A DNA stretch of 64,000 nucleotides from Actinomadura violacea (lineage in GTDB: Bacteria > Actinomycetota > Actinomycetes > Streptosporangiales > Streptosporangiaceae): NCBI RefSeq assembly GCF_017573465.1, contig NZ_JAGEPF010000002.1, positions 1 through 64,000 of the forward strand, in the 5' to 3' direction. Below are positions 53,291 to 63,272 of this stretch, one piece after another. The translations under genes were made by a program, and so were the position numbers. The notes under the pieces are model-generated. The model saw nothing but the letters and a program-made list of their open reading frames with translations. It searched no databases and was not told the DNA's origin. Position 1 is the stretch's first letter. The number at the start of each line of letters is the position of its first letter.

Positions 53291-54361
53291 CTACCGAGCC
53301 CCACCGACAGATCGCGCCGTCCCCGCCCCTCCTGTGCCGCGATCCACACTCCCGCGCACCCGCGCCCGGCCCCCCGCGCGCCCGTGCCGCGGTGCCCGGT
53401 AGGCGGCCCACACCGCCCGGATCCGGCGGCCCTGACCTGGGGTGAAGTTCCGCATGCAGGAGTCGAACCCGTAGTTCATGAAGTTGTGCACCGGGTCGTC
53501 GCCGCGCTGCGGGCAGCTGTCCTTGTAGTGCGGGCATCCTTGCGCGGGCGTCGCCTCGTACGGGGTGTCGGACACCCCGTCGCCGGGCGGCGTGCACCCG
53601 CCCTGGAACGTGTGCAGCAGCCCCAGCCAGTGCCCGATCTCGTGGACGGCCGTGTAGCCGCGGTTGAAGCGCCGGTACGTCCCGTGCGGAAGGCTCCGGT
53701 AGTCGACGACGACGCCGTCCTTGCGCGGGCTCTTGCGGTACCACTGCGGGAACGTGGAGAACCCGAGGACGTCGCTGCCCACCGCCGCCGTGTAGAGGTT
53801 GAGGGTGCCGCGCCCGCCCCGGCGCAGCTTGTGCTTGAGGCGGCTCTCGTACTTGCGCGGGTGATGGAACCACGCGGCGTTGTTCGTCACGTCGTAGCCG
53901 GCGAGGCGGAACCGGACTCCCGTGTCGGCGCCGCCCGTCCGCCCGCTGTAGGCGGCGTTCAGCGTGGCGATCTGGCCTCGGACGGACGCCGCGGACAGCC
54001 GCCCCGTCCGCCCGGCGGAGAGGGCGTGGAACCGGACGGGGACCACCAGCGTCCGCCGCCGCGCCGAGTCGAACCGGCGCTCGTCCGACGTCCCGTACCG
54101 CTCGTGCAGCGTCCGGCGCAGGTCGCCGAGCATCGCGACGACCTGGCTCCGGCTCAGGTCCCCGTCCTGGTCGCGCGGGTGCGCCGCCCGCGCCGCCGCC
54201 CCAGCCGTCCCCTGGCCGCACCCGTCCTTCCCCGCCGCGGCGGCGGTCTCGCCCGCCCGGACGGCCCTGGCCCGCGCGCGCGGGCCGTCACTCATCGAAC
54301 TCGACACCGCACACGCCGTGACCGTCAGTGCGCACAGCGAAACCCCGGCGAACCGCCGCAT
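53291..54361 (-). CDS. Secreted M43 (pappalysin-family) zinc metalloprotease
   Basis: A 356-residue protease. The signal peptide MRRFAGVSLCALTVTACAVS may be a lipoprotein signal (LTVTAC). The zinc motif HEIGHWLGLLHTF is at about residue 240, and the Met-turn NFMNYGFDSCMRNFT near 300. Cys residues in GGCTPPGDG, GCPHYKDSC indicate disulfides of the mature enzyme. The N-terminal 70 residues are probably a pro-region. Extracellular proteolysis is expected. Stop and helicase start are only six bases apart. Confidence 0.9.
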   Translation of the reverse strand: MRRFAGVSLCALTVTACAVSSSMSDGPRARARAVRAGETAAAAGKDGCGQGTAGAAARAAHPRDQDGDLSRSQVVAMLGDLRRTLHERYGTSDERRFDSARRRTLVVPVRFHALSAGRTGRLSAASVRGQIATLNAAYSGRTGGADTGVRFRLAGYDVTNNAAWFHHPRKYESRLKHKLRRGGRGTLNLYTAAVGSDVLGFSTFPQWYRKSPRKDGVVVDYRSLPHGTYRRFNRGYTAVHEIGHWLGLLHTFQGGCTPPGDGVSDTPYEATPAQGCPHYKDSCPQRGDDPVHNFMNYGFDSCMRNFTPGQGRRIRAVWAAYRAPRHGRAGGRARVRGSVDRGTGGAGTARSVGGAR

Positions 54362-54580
54362 CTGTCCCCCGTATGTCCCCGTTTGGAAAGCTGATCCGCG
54401 GAAACCGCTCCGGATGAGCAGCCCCGAAAAACGCGTGGTCCCGGACCACGAAGGCCCCGAGAACGCGAAGGCCCCGCGGTGGCGCGTCCGCCCTGCCGGC
54501 GAACCCCGACCGCGGGACCGTCACGGGCGCGCGCGGGCCCCCCGGCCCGGCGCCGCCCTCATCCGGCTCTCAGCCGGCCG

Positions 54581-54841
54581 TCACTCGCCGTCCTTGCCGC
54601 CGCCCTGCATGGACTCGTAGATCTCCTTGCACTCCGGGCAGACCGGGTACTTCTTCGGATCCCGGTTCGGCACCCAGACCTTGCCGCACAGCGCGATCAC
54701 CGGCGTGCCGGTCACCGCGCTCTCGGTGATCTTCTGCTTCTTCACGTAGTGGGCGAACCGCTCGTGGTCGCCGTCACCGTGCGAGAGGTCCGGCCGGACG
54801 TCCTGCTGGGTGTCGCTCTCGGGAAGGATCTTCGTACTCAC
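54581..54841 (-). CDS. DUF3039 family protein (zinc-binding-like)
   Basis: An 86-residue protein of the DUF3039 family: HERFAHYVKKQKITESAVTGTPVIALCGKVWVPNRDPKKYPVCPECKEIYESM. The cysteines in LCG and CPEC suggest one zinc site. GTG 54841 is preferred because AAGG lies a proper distance upstream and the family starts MST; ATG 54847 is possible. It lies 10 bases after the YqgE gene on the same strand. Confidence 0.87.
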   Translation of the reverse strand: MSTKILPESDTQQDVRPDLSHGDGDHERFAHYVKKQKITESAVTGTPVIALCGKVWVPNRDPKKYPVCPECKEIYESMQGGGKDGE

Positions 54842-54851
54842 GTCCATCACC

Positions 54852-55439
54852 TTAGTTCAGCGTCGGGTCCTCGGGGAAAGTCGAAACGAACGCCAGGTCA
54901 CCGCCCTGCCGGCGGAGCACCTCCTGCCACAGCCGGTCCGGGTCGCCGGCGAACACGTCGCCCGCCTCGGCCGGCACCAGGTACCACGCGCCGTCCTCGA
55001 TCTCGCCGTGCAGCTGCCCGGCCGACCAGCCGGCGTACCCGGCGAACACCCGCAGCTGCAGCAGCTCGGCCGCGAGCAGCCCCGGCGGGGCCTCCAGGTC
55101 GACCAGGCCGACCCGGGCGACCTCGGAGCCGCCCTCCAGCGCCCGCCAGCCGAGCGGCTCGTCCTCGCCGGGCAGGCGGGCCAGGGCGAGCGCGTTGTCC
55201 AGCGCGACCGGACCGCCCTGGAACACCACGGACGGGCCGGTCACCAGCTCCGCCCACGGCGGCAGGACCCGGTCGACCGGGATCTCGGTCGGCCGGTTGA
55301 GGACAACCCCCAGTGTGCCCCCGTCCATGTCGTGCTCGACCACCAGGACGACGCTGCGCCTGAAGTTGGGATCCTCCAATTGAGGTGTCGCGACCAGCAG
55401 AAGCCCCACCCTGATGCCGTCTTCCATGGGTTCCATCAT
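54852..55439 (-). CDS. YqgE/AlgH family protein (UPF0301)
   Basis: A 195-residue protein of the AlgH/YqgE fold: VGLLLVATPQLEDPNFRRSVVLVVEHDMDGGTLGVVLNRPTEIPV, FQGGPVALDNALAL, LRVFAGYAGWSAGQLHGEIEDGAWYLVPA. Widely conserved with no clear function, sometimes linked to transcription control. Several start codons are close together (55439, 55436, 55427); the longest with a distant GAGG was used. Confidence 0.9.
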   Translation of the reverse strand: MMEPMEDGIRVGLLLVATPQLEDPNFRRSVVLVVEHDMDGGTLGVVLNRPTEIPVDRVLPPWAELVTGPSVVFQGGPVALDNALALARLPGEDEPLGWRALEGGSEVARVGLVDLEAPPGLLAAELLQLRVFAGYAGWSAGQLHGEIEDGAWYLVPAEAGDVFAGDPDRLWQEVLRRQGGDLAFVSTFPEDPTLN

Positions 55440-55596
55440 GCGTTGCGCGGACCTCCCACGGCACGTCTCCCCGCTCGTTAGCCTGTTAGGCATTCCTAGC
55501 GACGGGGATATCGGCACCACAACCGCCTAGGCTGAGAATGATCCCGGATCAGCCGGCCGCCCGCACCACGCCCCCACGCGGGTCAGGAGGACAGCG

Positions 55597-56262
55597 ATGC
55601 AGTTGCCCAGGGTCATCATCGCCGCCGTGTTTCTCGTCATCGGCGGACTGATCGCCGTCCCCGCCCTGATGAAGTCGTCGGGCTCGGGCGCGCGGGCGTC
55701 GTCCACCACGTCCACGTCGGCGAGCCCCAGCCCCAGCGGCTCGGGGTCGACGCCCTCCCCGACGAAGTCGACGCACAAGCCGTCCAAGACGCCGTCGAAG
55801 AGCCCGACCAGCACGGCCGCGCCGCAGCCCGTCACCGCCACCATCGGGTCGGTGTCGTGCCCGTCGCGGTCCGTCCGCGTCACCGTCCGCAACACCGGGA
55901 CGCAGCGCGAGGACTTCACCGTCCTCAAGAACGACGACTCCGCCACCGTCCCCGCCACCGTCAACGCGCGCGACAGCAAGACCGTGACGGTCGAGCTGAA
56001 GGAGGACCGGCGGACGCTCGTCCAGGTCGACTGGGCGAACAAGCAGATCGAGACCCGCTCGCTCACCGCGAACTGCAAGCACGCCGGGGCCGCGCCGCAC
56101 AAGACCACGCCGACCAAGCTGCCGCACACCGGCCCGGACACCGTCCTGTGGGCCCGGGCCGCGACCGGCGTCGGCGTCATGCTCACCGGCGTGGTCATCT
56201 TCTGGTACGGCGGGATCTGGCCCCGCCGCCGCGACCAGGTCTTCGCCAAGAAGGCCGACTGA
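55597..56262 (+). CDS. LPXTG-anchored surface protein
   Basis: A 221-residue secreted protein. An N-terminal hydrophobic segment (residues 5-25) directs export; a Ser/Thr/Pro/Lys stalk (26-75) leads to a small beta domain with a Cys pair (SVSCPSRSVRVTVRN and LTANCKHAG). The C-terminus has the sortase signal LPHTG, a hydrophobic helix and RRR, so a sortase should link it to peptidoglycan. ATG 55597 follows AGGAGG. The ligand or role is unknown. Confidence 0.85.
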   Translation: MQLPRVIIAAVFLVIGGLIAVPALMKSSGSGARASSTTSTSASPSPSGSGSTPSPTKSTHKPSKTPSKSPTSTAAPQPVTATIGSVSCPSRSVRVTVRNTGTQREDFTVLKNDDSATVPATVNARDSKTVTVELKEDRRTLVQVDWANKQIETRSLTANCKHAGAAPHKTTPTKLPHTGPDTVLWARAATGVGVMLTGVVIFWYGGIWPRRRDQVFAKKAD

Positions 56263-56305
56263 CGGCGCCTGGAGCGGAGCTCCAGCGGAGCGGAAGGCGC
56301 CGTCA
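56260..56305 (+). terminator. Terminator hairpin after the LPXTG gene
   Basis: TGACGGCGCCT (56260-56270, starting at the stop codon) pairs perfectly with 56295-56305. Inside, CTGGAG and CTCCAG form a second stem. It separates the LPXTG gene from the convergent malic enzyme gene. Confidence 0.65.
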
Positions 56306-56358
56306 GTCGTCAGCCGGGGGGTGTGGGGGGTCGTCCCCCCACAGTGGCACCGCCCGCG

Positions 56359-57762
<1,404 letters not shown>

Positions 57763-57863
57763 GACAACCTGCTCCCTTTAGCTACCGGGTACGTCCTCGT
57801 CCCGGCCGCCACGTCCCATGGGGCACGGGACGCCCGGGGGCCGCCGCCCTCTCCGCCGGCGGC

Positions 57864-58586
57864 TCACAGCGCCCGCGCCGCGACCGCGATCAGGTCGACG
57901 GCGGCGGATGCGGGCAGCCTCGTGGTGTCGATCACGAGATGGTAGAGCCGCGGATCGGCGGGGTCGGCCCCGTAGAAGTGCTTCACGTAGGCCGTGCGGG
58001 CGCGGTCGTTGTCATCGAGCATACGCTCAACATCGCGGTCCGGCGTCCCGCTCGCGCCGACCGGGCCCCGCATCCCGCCTGCGGCGCGGCCCCGGCGGCC
58101 GCCCGGAGCGGGCCTCGCCTCGCCCGCGGCGCTCTTTGCCAGCGCGTCCGCGGCGACCGCGAGGCGCCGGTCGCGCGGGCCGTCCAGCCGGACGTGCAGC
58201 ACCCCGGGACGGCCCGCCAGCACGACGGCCGCGGCGCGGCCGAGCAGCACGCCCCCGCCGCGCTCCGCCGCCTGGTGGATGACCTGCTCGGTGTGCTCGA
58301 CGAACTCCTCGGGACGGATGATCGCCTGCTCGGGGAGGTAGACGTCCATCGCGCCGAGCGCGACGTTCGGCAGCCGCGCCGCGCCCGCGAGGATGCGGCC
58401 GATGCCGCTCTCGGCGCGCCCGTCGTGCGCGAGCGCCTCCTCCAGCGTGCAGCCGATCTCGCCGGCGACCCGCACGGGAATGGCCCGGTCGAGGAACGGC
58501 AGCCCGAGCCGCTCGGCGACCGCGGGGCCGACCACGTCGCCCCGCGCGCCGAACGCGGCGGAGATCGTCACGACACGGGCGCTCAC
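57864..58586 (-). CDS. Cytidylate kinase-like family protein
   Basis: A 240-residue P-loop-like protein: VVTISAAFGARGDVVGPAVAERLGLPFLDRAIPVRVA, later GGGVLLGRAAAVVLAGRPGVLHVRLDGPRDRRL and RMLDDNDRARTAYVKHFYGADPADPRLYHLVIDTTRL. A Gly/Arg/Ala-rich insertion interrupts the lid region (about residues 160-185). The P-loop is GARG-type without the usual GKS, as in this subfamily. Function may be nucleotide or other small-molecule phosphorylation. GTG 58586 is the only start that fits the fold. Confidence 0.75.
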   Translation of the reverse strand: MSARVVTISAAFGARGDVVGPAVAERLGLPFLDRAIPVRVAGEIGCTLEEALAHDGRAESGIGRILAGAARLPNVALGAMDVYLPEQAIIRPEEFVEHTEQVIHQAAERGGGVLLGRAAAVVLAGRPGVLHVRLDGPRDRRLAVAADALAKSAAGEARPAPGGRRGRAAGGMRGPVGASGTPDRDVERMLDDNDRARTAYVKHFYGADPADPRLYHLVIDTTRLPASAAVDLIAVAARAL

Positions 58587-58693
58587 ACCCGCTACATGCC
58601 CGATTCGCCCCGCTCCAAGGCTCCGAACCCGCCACATTCCCCGTCTGACACGGCGATCGCGACGCCCAGCCATCACGCGAGCGCGTTATCTGA

Positions 58694-58795
58694 CCGGTGG
58701 GGCGACGCCGAAGGCGAGCCCCACCGGGAAGCTCGCGAAGCGAGGTCGCGCTCGCCCGAGCACGGTCAGCGGGCGAGCCCCAGGCGAGCCCGCTG
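58694..58795. repeat. Three successive hairpins downstream of the thioredoxin gene
   Basis: CCGGTGGGGC/GCCCCACCGG (58694-58703 and 58718-58727), CTCGC/GCGAG (58732-58736 and 58740-58744) and CAGCGGGC/GCCCGCTG (58767-58774 and 58788-58795). They fill the 220-bp gap after the minus-strand thioredoxin gene. Probably a compound terminator or intergenic repeat. Confidence 0.6.
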
Positions 58796-58806
58796 GGCCG
58801 GTGTCC

Positions 58807-59790
58807 TTAGAACAGCGCGGACTGGAGGGAGCGGCGGGCCTTGGTGATGCGGGGGTCCTCCGGGGGCAGCAGCTCGAACAGCGACAGCAGGTGCGTGCGG
58901 GCCGCGTCGCGGTCGTCGCCGGCGCTGCCGCGCACCGCGGTGAGCAGCCGCGCGAACGCCTCCTCGATCCGGCCGGACACCATCTCCACGTCCGCCGCGC
59001 TGATCTGCGCCCGCACGTCGCCGGGCTTGTCCGCCGCCTCCTGCACGGCGCGCTCCGGGTCGAGCGCCTCCACCCGCAGGCTCAGCCCGACGAGCGCGAG
59101 GCCCTGCTTGGCCTGGCCGTCCCGCGGGTTCGCGGCGAGGACGCGCTCGAAGGCGGCCTTCGCGCCCTCGAGGTCGCCGCGCTGCAGCGCGTCCTCGGCC
59201 TCGGCGTACACCGAGTCGGCCGGGGACGGCGCCTCGCCGGGCGCCGCGGCCTCGCCCTCGGCGCCCTCCGGCAGGATGCCCTCCTGCCGCAGCGCCTCGA
59301 AGAGCTGGTCGATCGCCTGCCGGACCTGCGGCTCGGGCGCCGCGCCGTTCAGGAACGGCAGCAGCTGCCCCGCCACGACCGCCGCGACGAACGGGATGCC
59401 GCGCACGCCCATCTGCTGCATGTACGCGCCGAGCTGCGGGTTGGCGTCGATGTCGACCTTGGCGAGGATCCACTTGCCGGCCGCCTCGGTGGCGAGCTTC
59501 TCCAGGATCGGGCCGAGCTGCTTGCACGGCCCGCACCAGTCGGCCCAGAAGTCGACGAGGATCGGGACGCTCTGCGACCGCTCCACGACCTCGGTGTTGA
59601 AGGTCTCGTCGGTGACGTCCACGACGTGGGGCCCGCCGGCGGGTGCGGCACCGGCCGGGCCGGCCGGACCGCCCGCGGGCGCCGCGCCGGCCTGCGCGGC
59701 CTGCGCCCGGCGCTCCTGCTGCTTCCTGGTGGCCGCCTGGCGAGCCCCCAGGTCGATGGCCCCGTGCAACGAAAAGTCCCGAGAAGGCAT
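58807..59790 (-). CDS. Thioredoxin-TPR co-chaperone (YbbN/CnoX-like)
   Basis: A 327-residue protein: disordered Ala/Gly/Pro-rich start (residues 1-55), thioredoxin domain with WCGPCK (about residues 85-90) and a C-terminal TPR-like part (YAEAEDALQRGDLEGAKAAFERVLAANPRDGQAKQGLALV). Such proteins protect clients and hand them to chaperones. The CxxC is intact. ATG 59790 follows AGGATGG. Confidence 0.9.
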   Translation of the reverse strand: MPSRDFSLHGAIDLGARQAATRKQQERRAQAAQAGAAPAGGPAGPAGAAPAGGPHVVDVTDETFNTEVVERSQSVPILVDFWADWCGPCKQLGPILEKLATEAAGKWILAKVDIDANPQLGAYMQQMGVRGIPFVAAVVAGQLLPFLNGAAPEPQVRQAIDQLFEALRQEGILPEGAEGEAAAPGEAPSPADSVYAEAEDALQRGDLEGAKAAFERVLAANPRDGQAKQGLALVGLSLRVEALDPERAVQEAADKPGDVRAQISAADVEMVSGRIEEAFARLLTAVRGSAGDDRDAARTHLLSLFELLPPEDPRITKARRSLQSALF

Positions 59791-60197
59791 GGGTCCATCC
59801 TGCCCCATGACCGCCCCCGCCTGTGCGCCCGTCCGCTCGCAGCGGAGCGCGCCGCGCGGCCGGGGCGGCCGGCGCCGCCGCGCGGCCCCGACCGCGACGC
59901 CCCGTTCCGAGGGATGCCAACGCAATTGTCCACCTTTTTTGAATTCTCACCTTCGGTCGGAAGGCAAAGAATCCAGGCGTCCTGCCGTAAAGGCAAAAAG
60001 ATTGCTGACAGCCATCACCAAGCCCGGTTATAGTCGCGATGTCGATGCATCGTGCGACGGCAAAAGAGATCCGGTGCCCCGGGCCCCGCCGATTCGGCCG
60101 GCCCGGCGGAGGACGGGCGCCGTGTGGCGCCGGGAGCGGCCACCGGCCCGGCTCGGACGACCGTCGCGCTCGCATGACGAGCAACGGGGGGAAACAA
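59791..60197. other. 407-bp divergent intergenic region with an AT-rich promoter zone
   Basis: The first part (to about 59920) is GC-rich and carries the thioredoxin-gene promoter. From about 59930 to 60060 the base composition is markedly AT-rich for this genome, including CCTTTTTTG and GGCAAAAAGATTGCTG, and includes the promoter at 60005-60034. The remaining 150 bases precede the ABC gene. A frame from ATG 60039 or 60045 joins the ABC gene and could be an alternative leaderless start. Confidence 0.6.
60005..60034 (+). promoter_or_regulatory. Near-consensus promoter for the ABC gene pair
   Basis: CTGACA (60005-60010) and TATAGT (60029-60034) differ by one base each from the housekeeping consensus and are 18 bases apart. 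A transcript would start near 60041 and give a leader of about 157 bases, or be nearly leaderless for ATG 60045. Confidence 0.6.
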
Positions 60198-61418
60198 GTG
60201 ATCGCGGAGCATTCCGCGATCGTGGCCCGAGGAATGGGTGTCCGCCGCGGGGGGCGGTGGCTCCTGCGCCCGGTGACCTTCGGCGTGACCGAAGGCGTGG
60301 TCGGCTTCGCCGGTCCACCTGGTGTCGGTAAATCCACTCTGCTGGCCACGTTCGCGACCTTGCGCCGGCCCAATTCCGGCGTGCTTCACATTCTCGGGCA
60401 CGACATAGCGAATGCCGCGGACCTGCGCGCCGCGCGGGCCCGGATCGGCTACCTGCCGGCCCGGTTCTCCCGCGCGGAGAGCATGACGGCGGGCGAGTTC
60501 GTCGCGTACGCGGCGTACTACAAGCGCACGAGCACCTCAGTGGCACGGTCCATCATGAAGCGGCTGGACCTCGCCGAGGCCGCCGGGACGGCGCTGTCGC
60601 TGCTGCCGCCGGACGTCCGGCTGCGCGCCGGCCTCGCCGCCGCCTGCGTGCACGGCCCGGACCTGCTGGTCCTGGACGACCCGTTCGGCGACCTGCGCGC
60701 CGCGGCCGATCCGTGGCCGACCGGCGCGGCGGGCCCGGGCGGGTCCGCGTTCTCGGCCGCGGTGGCCGAGCTGGTGCCGGTGCTGCGCTCGCTGGCGCCG
60801 ACCGTCCTGGTCAGCGCCGACGACACCGAGACGCTCACCGGCTGGTGCGACCGGCTGCTCACGCTGGCGCGCGGCAGGCTCAGCGAGCAGCCCACGCATT
60901 CGGCGTCGGCCCGCCGGGGCCGCTCGGCCGCGGACCGCCGCGCCGCCGCCGACCGTCCGGGCGCCGTACGCCGGGCCGCCGACGACCCCACGGGAGCCGG
61001 CCACGGCACCGAGCCGGGCCGTCCCGCGGACCAGAGCGGCGCGACCGGACGCCTGCTGGGAACCGATCTGCCGGCCGGCGCGGGCCGCGCACCCGCGGAC
61101 CACCGCGCCGCGGCCGGTGCGGACCCCGAGAGCACGGCCGGGCACACCCCGAAGGGCCACGCCCGCGGCAGGGCGGGCCGGTCGCGGCGCGGCGGGCCGA
61201 AGCGGCGGCCGGCACGGCTCGCGCTGCCCCACGTCAACCTGCGCCCCGCCGCCCTGCGCCCGGCCGCACTGCGGTCGGCGGCCCTGCGGTCGGCGGCACT
61301 GCGGTCGGTCGCGCGGCGTCCGGCCGCGCTGGGTCCGGCGGCACTGCGGCAGGTGGCGCTGCCGGTGGCGAGGCTGCGGTCGAGGCGGGCCGCCGCGGGG
61401 AGCGGCGCCGGTGTCTGA
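60198..61418 (+). CDS. ABC-type ATPase lacking a normal signature motif, with 5-residue repeats
   Basis: A 406-residue protein. Walker A GPPGVGKST is at residues 39-47 and Walker B reads LLVLDDP with Asp for the catalytic Glu. The LSGGQ signature is replaced by LLPPDVRLRAG. After residue 230 comes a 175-residue Arg/Ala-rich extension ending in about nine tandem 5-residue units (ALRPA, ALRSA and similar). GTG 60198 has GGGGGGA five bases upstream. It overlaps the permease gene. Transport by this ATPase is uncertain. Confidence 0.75.
   Translation: MIAEHSAIVARGMGVRRGGRWLLRPVTFGVTEGVVGFAGPPGVGKSTLLATFATLRRPNSGVLHILGHDIANAADLRAARARIGYLPARFSRAESMTAGEFVAYAAYYKRTSTSVARSIMKRLDLAEAAGTALSLLPPDVRLRAGLAAACVHGPDLLVLDDPFGDLRAAADPWPTGAAGPGGSAFSAAVAELVPVLRSLAPTVLVSADDTETLTGWCDRLLTLARGRLSEQPTHSASARRGRSAADRRAAADRPGAVRRAADDPTGAGHGTEPGRPADQSGATGRLLGTDLPAGAGRAPADHRAAAGADPESTAGHTPKGHARGRAGRSRRGGPKRRPARLALPHVNLRPAALRPAALRSAALRSAALRSVARRPAALGPAALRQVALPVARLRSRRAAAGSGAGV
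61239..61373 (+). repeat. Nine tandem 15-bp units inside the ABC gene
   Basis: Units of 15 bases beginning mostly CTGCG (for example CTGCGGTCGGCGGCC at 61269-61283) run from 61239 to 61373 and keep the reading frame, encoding ALRxx repeats. Units 3 and 4 differ by one base, so recent expansion is likely. Confidence 0.85.
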
Positions 61419-62817
61419 CCTCGGTCGGGTGCTCCGGCTGGACGCCCGCCGCTCGGCACTGCTGGTCGCGGTGCCGGTCCTCTCCGCGGTCGGGACGGCG
61501 GCGGCGGGCCCGCCGCTGCTGCCCTCGGTCGCCTACTGGGACAACTCCGTCGTCGCGCTGGTCAACGCGGTGCGGTTCCTCGGCCCGGCCGCGGCCGGGC
61601 TGGCCGCGTGGACGGCCGTGCGGGAGCGCCCGCTCGACTACCTGCGCGACCTGACGGCGCGCTCGCCCGCCACGGGCGCGCTGCTCGACCTGCTGCTGCT
61701 CTCCGCGGCGGCGCTCGCGTCCTACCTGGTGGTGACCGCGCTGGTGGTCGCGGTCACGCTGCTGCGGCAGGAGGCCGGGCACCCGCATCCGCTCGGCGTG
61801 GTCGCGGGGGCGGGCGCGCTGGTCCTGCACGTCGCGGTCGGCTACCTGGCCGGACGGGTCGTCCCGCACCGGGCGACGGCGGCCGTGGTGCTCGCCGTGA
61901 CGGCGCTCTGGGCGGCCCTGCGCGCCCCGGGGACGTCGTGGCTGAGCCTGCTCCCCCCGGCGGGGTTCAACCGGATCCAGCTGTTCACCACGCTGCGCGC
62001 GGGGGTCCTCGCCTACCAGATGCTGTGGGCGTCGGGGCTGACGGCGGCGCTGGTCCTCGGGTACGTGCTGTGGGCGACGCGGCGGCTGCTGCTCGTCCTG
62101 CCGCTGGCCCTGGCGCTGGCGGCGACCGGCGGCGCGACGCTCGGCCTGCGCGACGCGGGCGGGACGGTCACGCCGGCGCCGGCGGCGCGGGTGTGCCGGG
62201 AGTGGCCGCTGACCGTGTGCGTGCATCCGGCGCTGCGCGCGGCGCTGCCCTCGCTCATGAACGCCGTGACGCCGCTCGCGGCGCGGCTGAGCGGCACGCC
62301 GGGCGCGTTCACCCGCGTCGAGCAGCTCCCGGACTGGCTGCCGGCCGGGGTGGCGGACGGCGTCGCCGGCATCCACCTCGACGAGGACCTGGCGCCCGGT
62401 TACCAGGAGCGGGCCGTCCGGCAGATCAGGGACGGGCTGCTGAACGCGAGCGCGTGCGCGGCGCCCGGTCGGCCGCGCGGCTACGGCTCGCTGGTGGACG
62501 CGTGGCTGCTCGGCGAGCAGCCGCCCGCGATCGGCGACGCGCGCGCGGCGCGGCGGTTCGCGTCCTGGGGCGACGAGCGGCGGCGCGTCTGGCTGCGCCG
62601 GCACTTCGCCGGCTACCGGTCGTGCGCGCTGGGCCCGGCGGACTTCCGCCCGGCGCCCAGGCGGGTGCACCGGCAGCCGGGACGGGTGGCGCGCGACGCC
62701 CACCGGGCCGTCCCTGCGCCGCCCCGCGCGGACGGGCCGTCCCCGCGCCTGGACGGGCCGTCCCCCCGTGTGACCGCGGCGGACCCCCGACCGGCCGCGG
62801 TCACGCGGAAGCCGTGA
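61411..62817 (+). CDS. Polytopic membrane partner of the ABC ATPase
   Basis: A 468-residue protein. About seven hydrophobic segments fill residues 12-250; the C-terminal half is soluble, with cysteines in CREWPLTVCVHP, NASACAAPG and YRSCALG. The last 60 residues are Pro/Arg-rich. GTG 61411 overlaps the ABC gene by eight bases, so it is probably its permease. I do not recognise the family beyond a resemblance to other actinobacterial ABC-linked membrane proteins. Confidence 0.7.
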   Translation: MSDLGRVLRLDARRSALLVAVPVLSAVGTAAAGPPLLPSVAYWDNSVVALVNAVRFLGPAAAGLAAWTAVRERPLDYLRDLTARSPATGALLDLLLLSAAALASYLVVTALVVAVTLLRQEAGHPHPLGVVAGAGALVLHVAVGYLAGRVVPHRATAAVVLAVTALWAALRAPGTSWLSLLPPAGFNRIQLFTTLRAGVLAYQMLWASGLTAALVLGYVLWATRRLLLVLPLALALAATGGATLGLRDAGGTVTPAPAARVCREWPLTVCVHPALRAALPSLMNAVTPLAARLSGTPGAFTRVEQLPDWLPAGVADGVAGIHLDEDLAPGYQERAVRQIRDGLLNASACAAPGRPRGYGSLVDAWLLGEQPPAIGDARAARRFASWGDERRRVWLRRHFAGYRSCALGPADFRPAPRRVHRQPGRVARDAHRAVPAPPRADGPSPRLDGPSPRVTAADPRPAAVTRKP

Positions 62818-62821
62818 TCGC

Positions 62822-63145
62822 TCAGGCGCGTCCGGCGGGCTGCGGCTCGGCGCCGGCCGCGCCTGCCGGCTTGGCCCAGTTCCGCTCGACGAAGTACGGC
62901 GCGACGGGCAGCACCGCGGCGACGAGCGCGAGGACGGTGCGCTTGAGCCCCCAGCCGAGCTTCTCGCCCGCGAAGAACGCCAGCCCGACGTAGCCGAGGA
63001 ACAGGATGCCGTGGATGGGCCCCATCACCTTGACGGCCACCGGCAGGTCCGCGCCGTACTTCAGCGGCATGGCGATGAGCAGCAGGACCAGGAAAGAGGT
63101 CGCCTCGGCGATGGAGACGACCCGGAAAGCGCGCACGATGTCCAC
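62822..63145 (-). CDS. DUF3817 family membrane protein
   Basis: A 107-residue protein with three hydrophobic segments: VSIAEATSFLVLLLIAMPLKY, MGPIHGILFLGYVGLAFFAG and RTVLALVAAVLPVAPYFVERNW. This matches DUF3817, a family of small membrane proteins common in actinobacteria with unknown function. It ends five bases after the convergent permease gene. Confidence 0.88.
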   Translation of the reverse strand: MDIVRAFRVVSIAEATSFLVLLLIAMPLKYGADLPVAVKVMGPIHGILFLGYVGLAFFAGEKLGWGLKRTVLALVAAVLPVAPYFVERNWAKPAGAAGAEPQPAGRA

Positions 63146-63272
63146 GAACCGCTCAACGCCCCGCCGCCGTTCCCGGTTTCGGCCATGGCTATGGCCCTGC
63201 TCACAACGCCCTCAGGGACCGTTACCAAGATGGGACGACATGTCGGCCGCCCGACCGCTCTAAGGTGTCCGG

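Noticed and set aside
60043..60052. CGATGCATCG palindrome as an operator
   Set aside because: It falls just after the predicted transcript start, is only 10 bp and has no second copy; too weak to claim.
61239..61373. CRISPR-like or minisatellite array
   Set aside because: Units are 15 bp, contiguous without spacers, and in frame within a coding gene.
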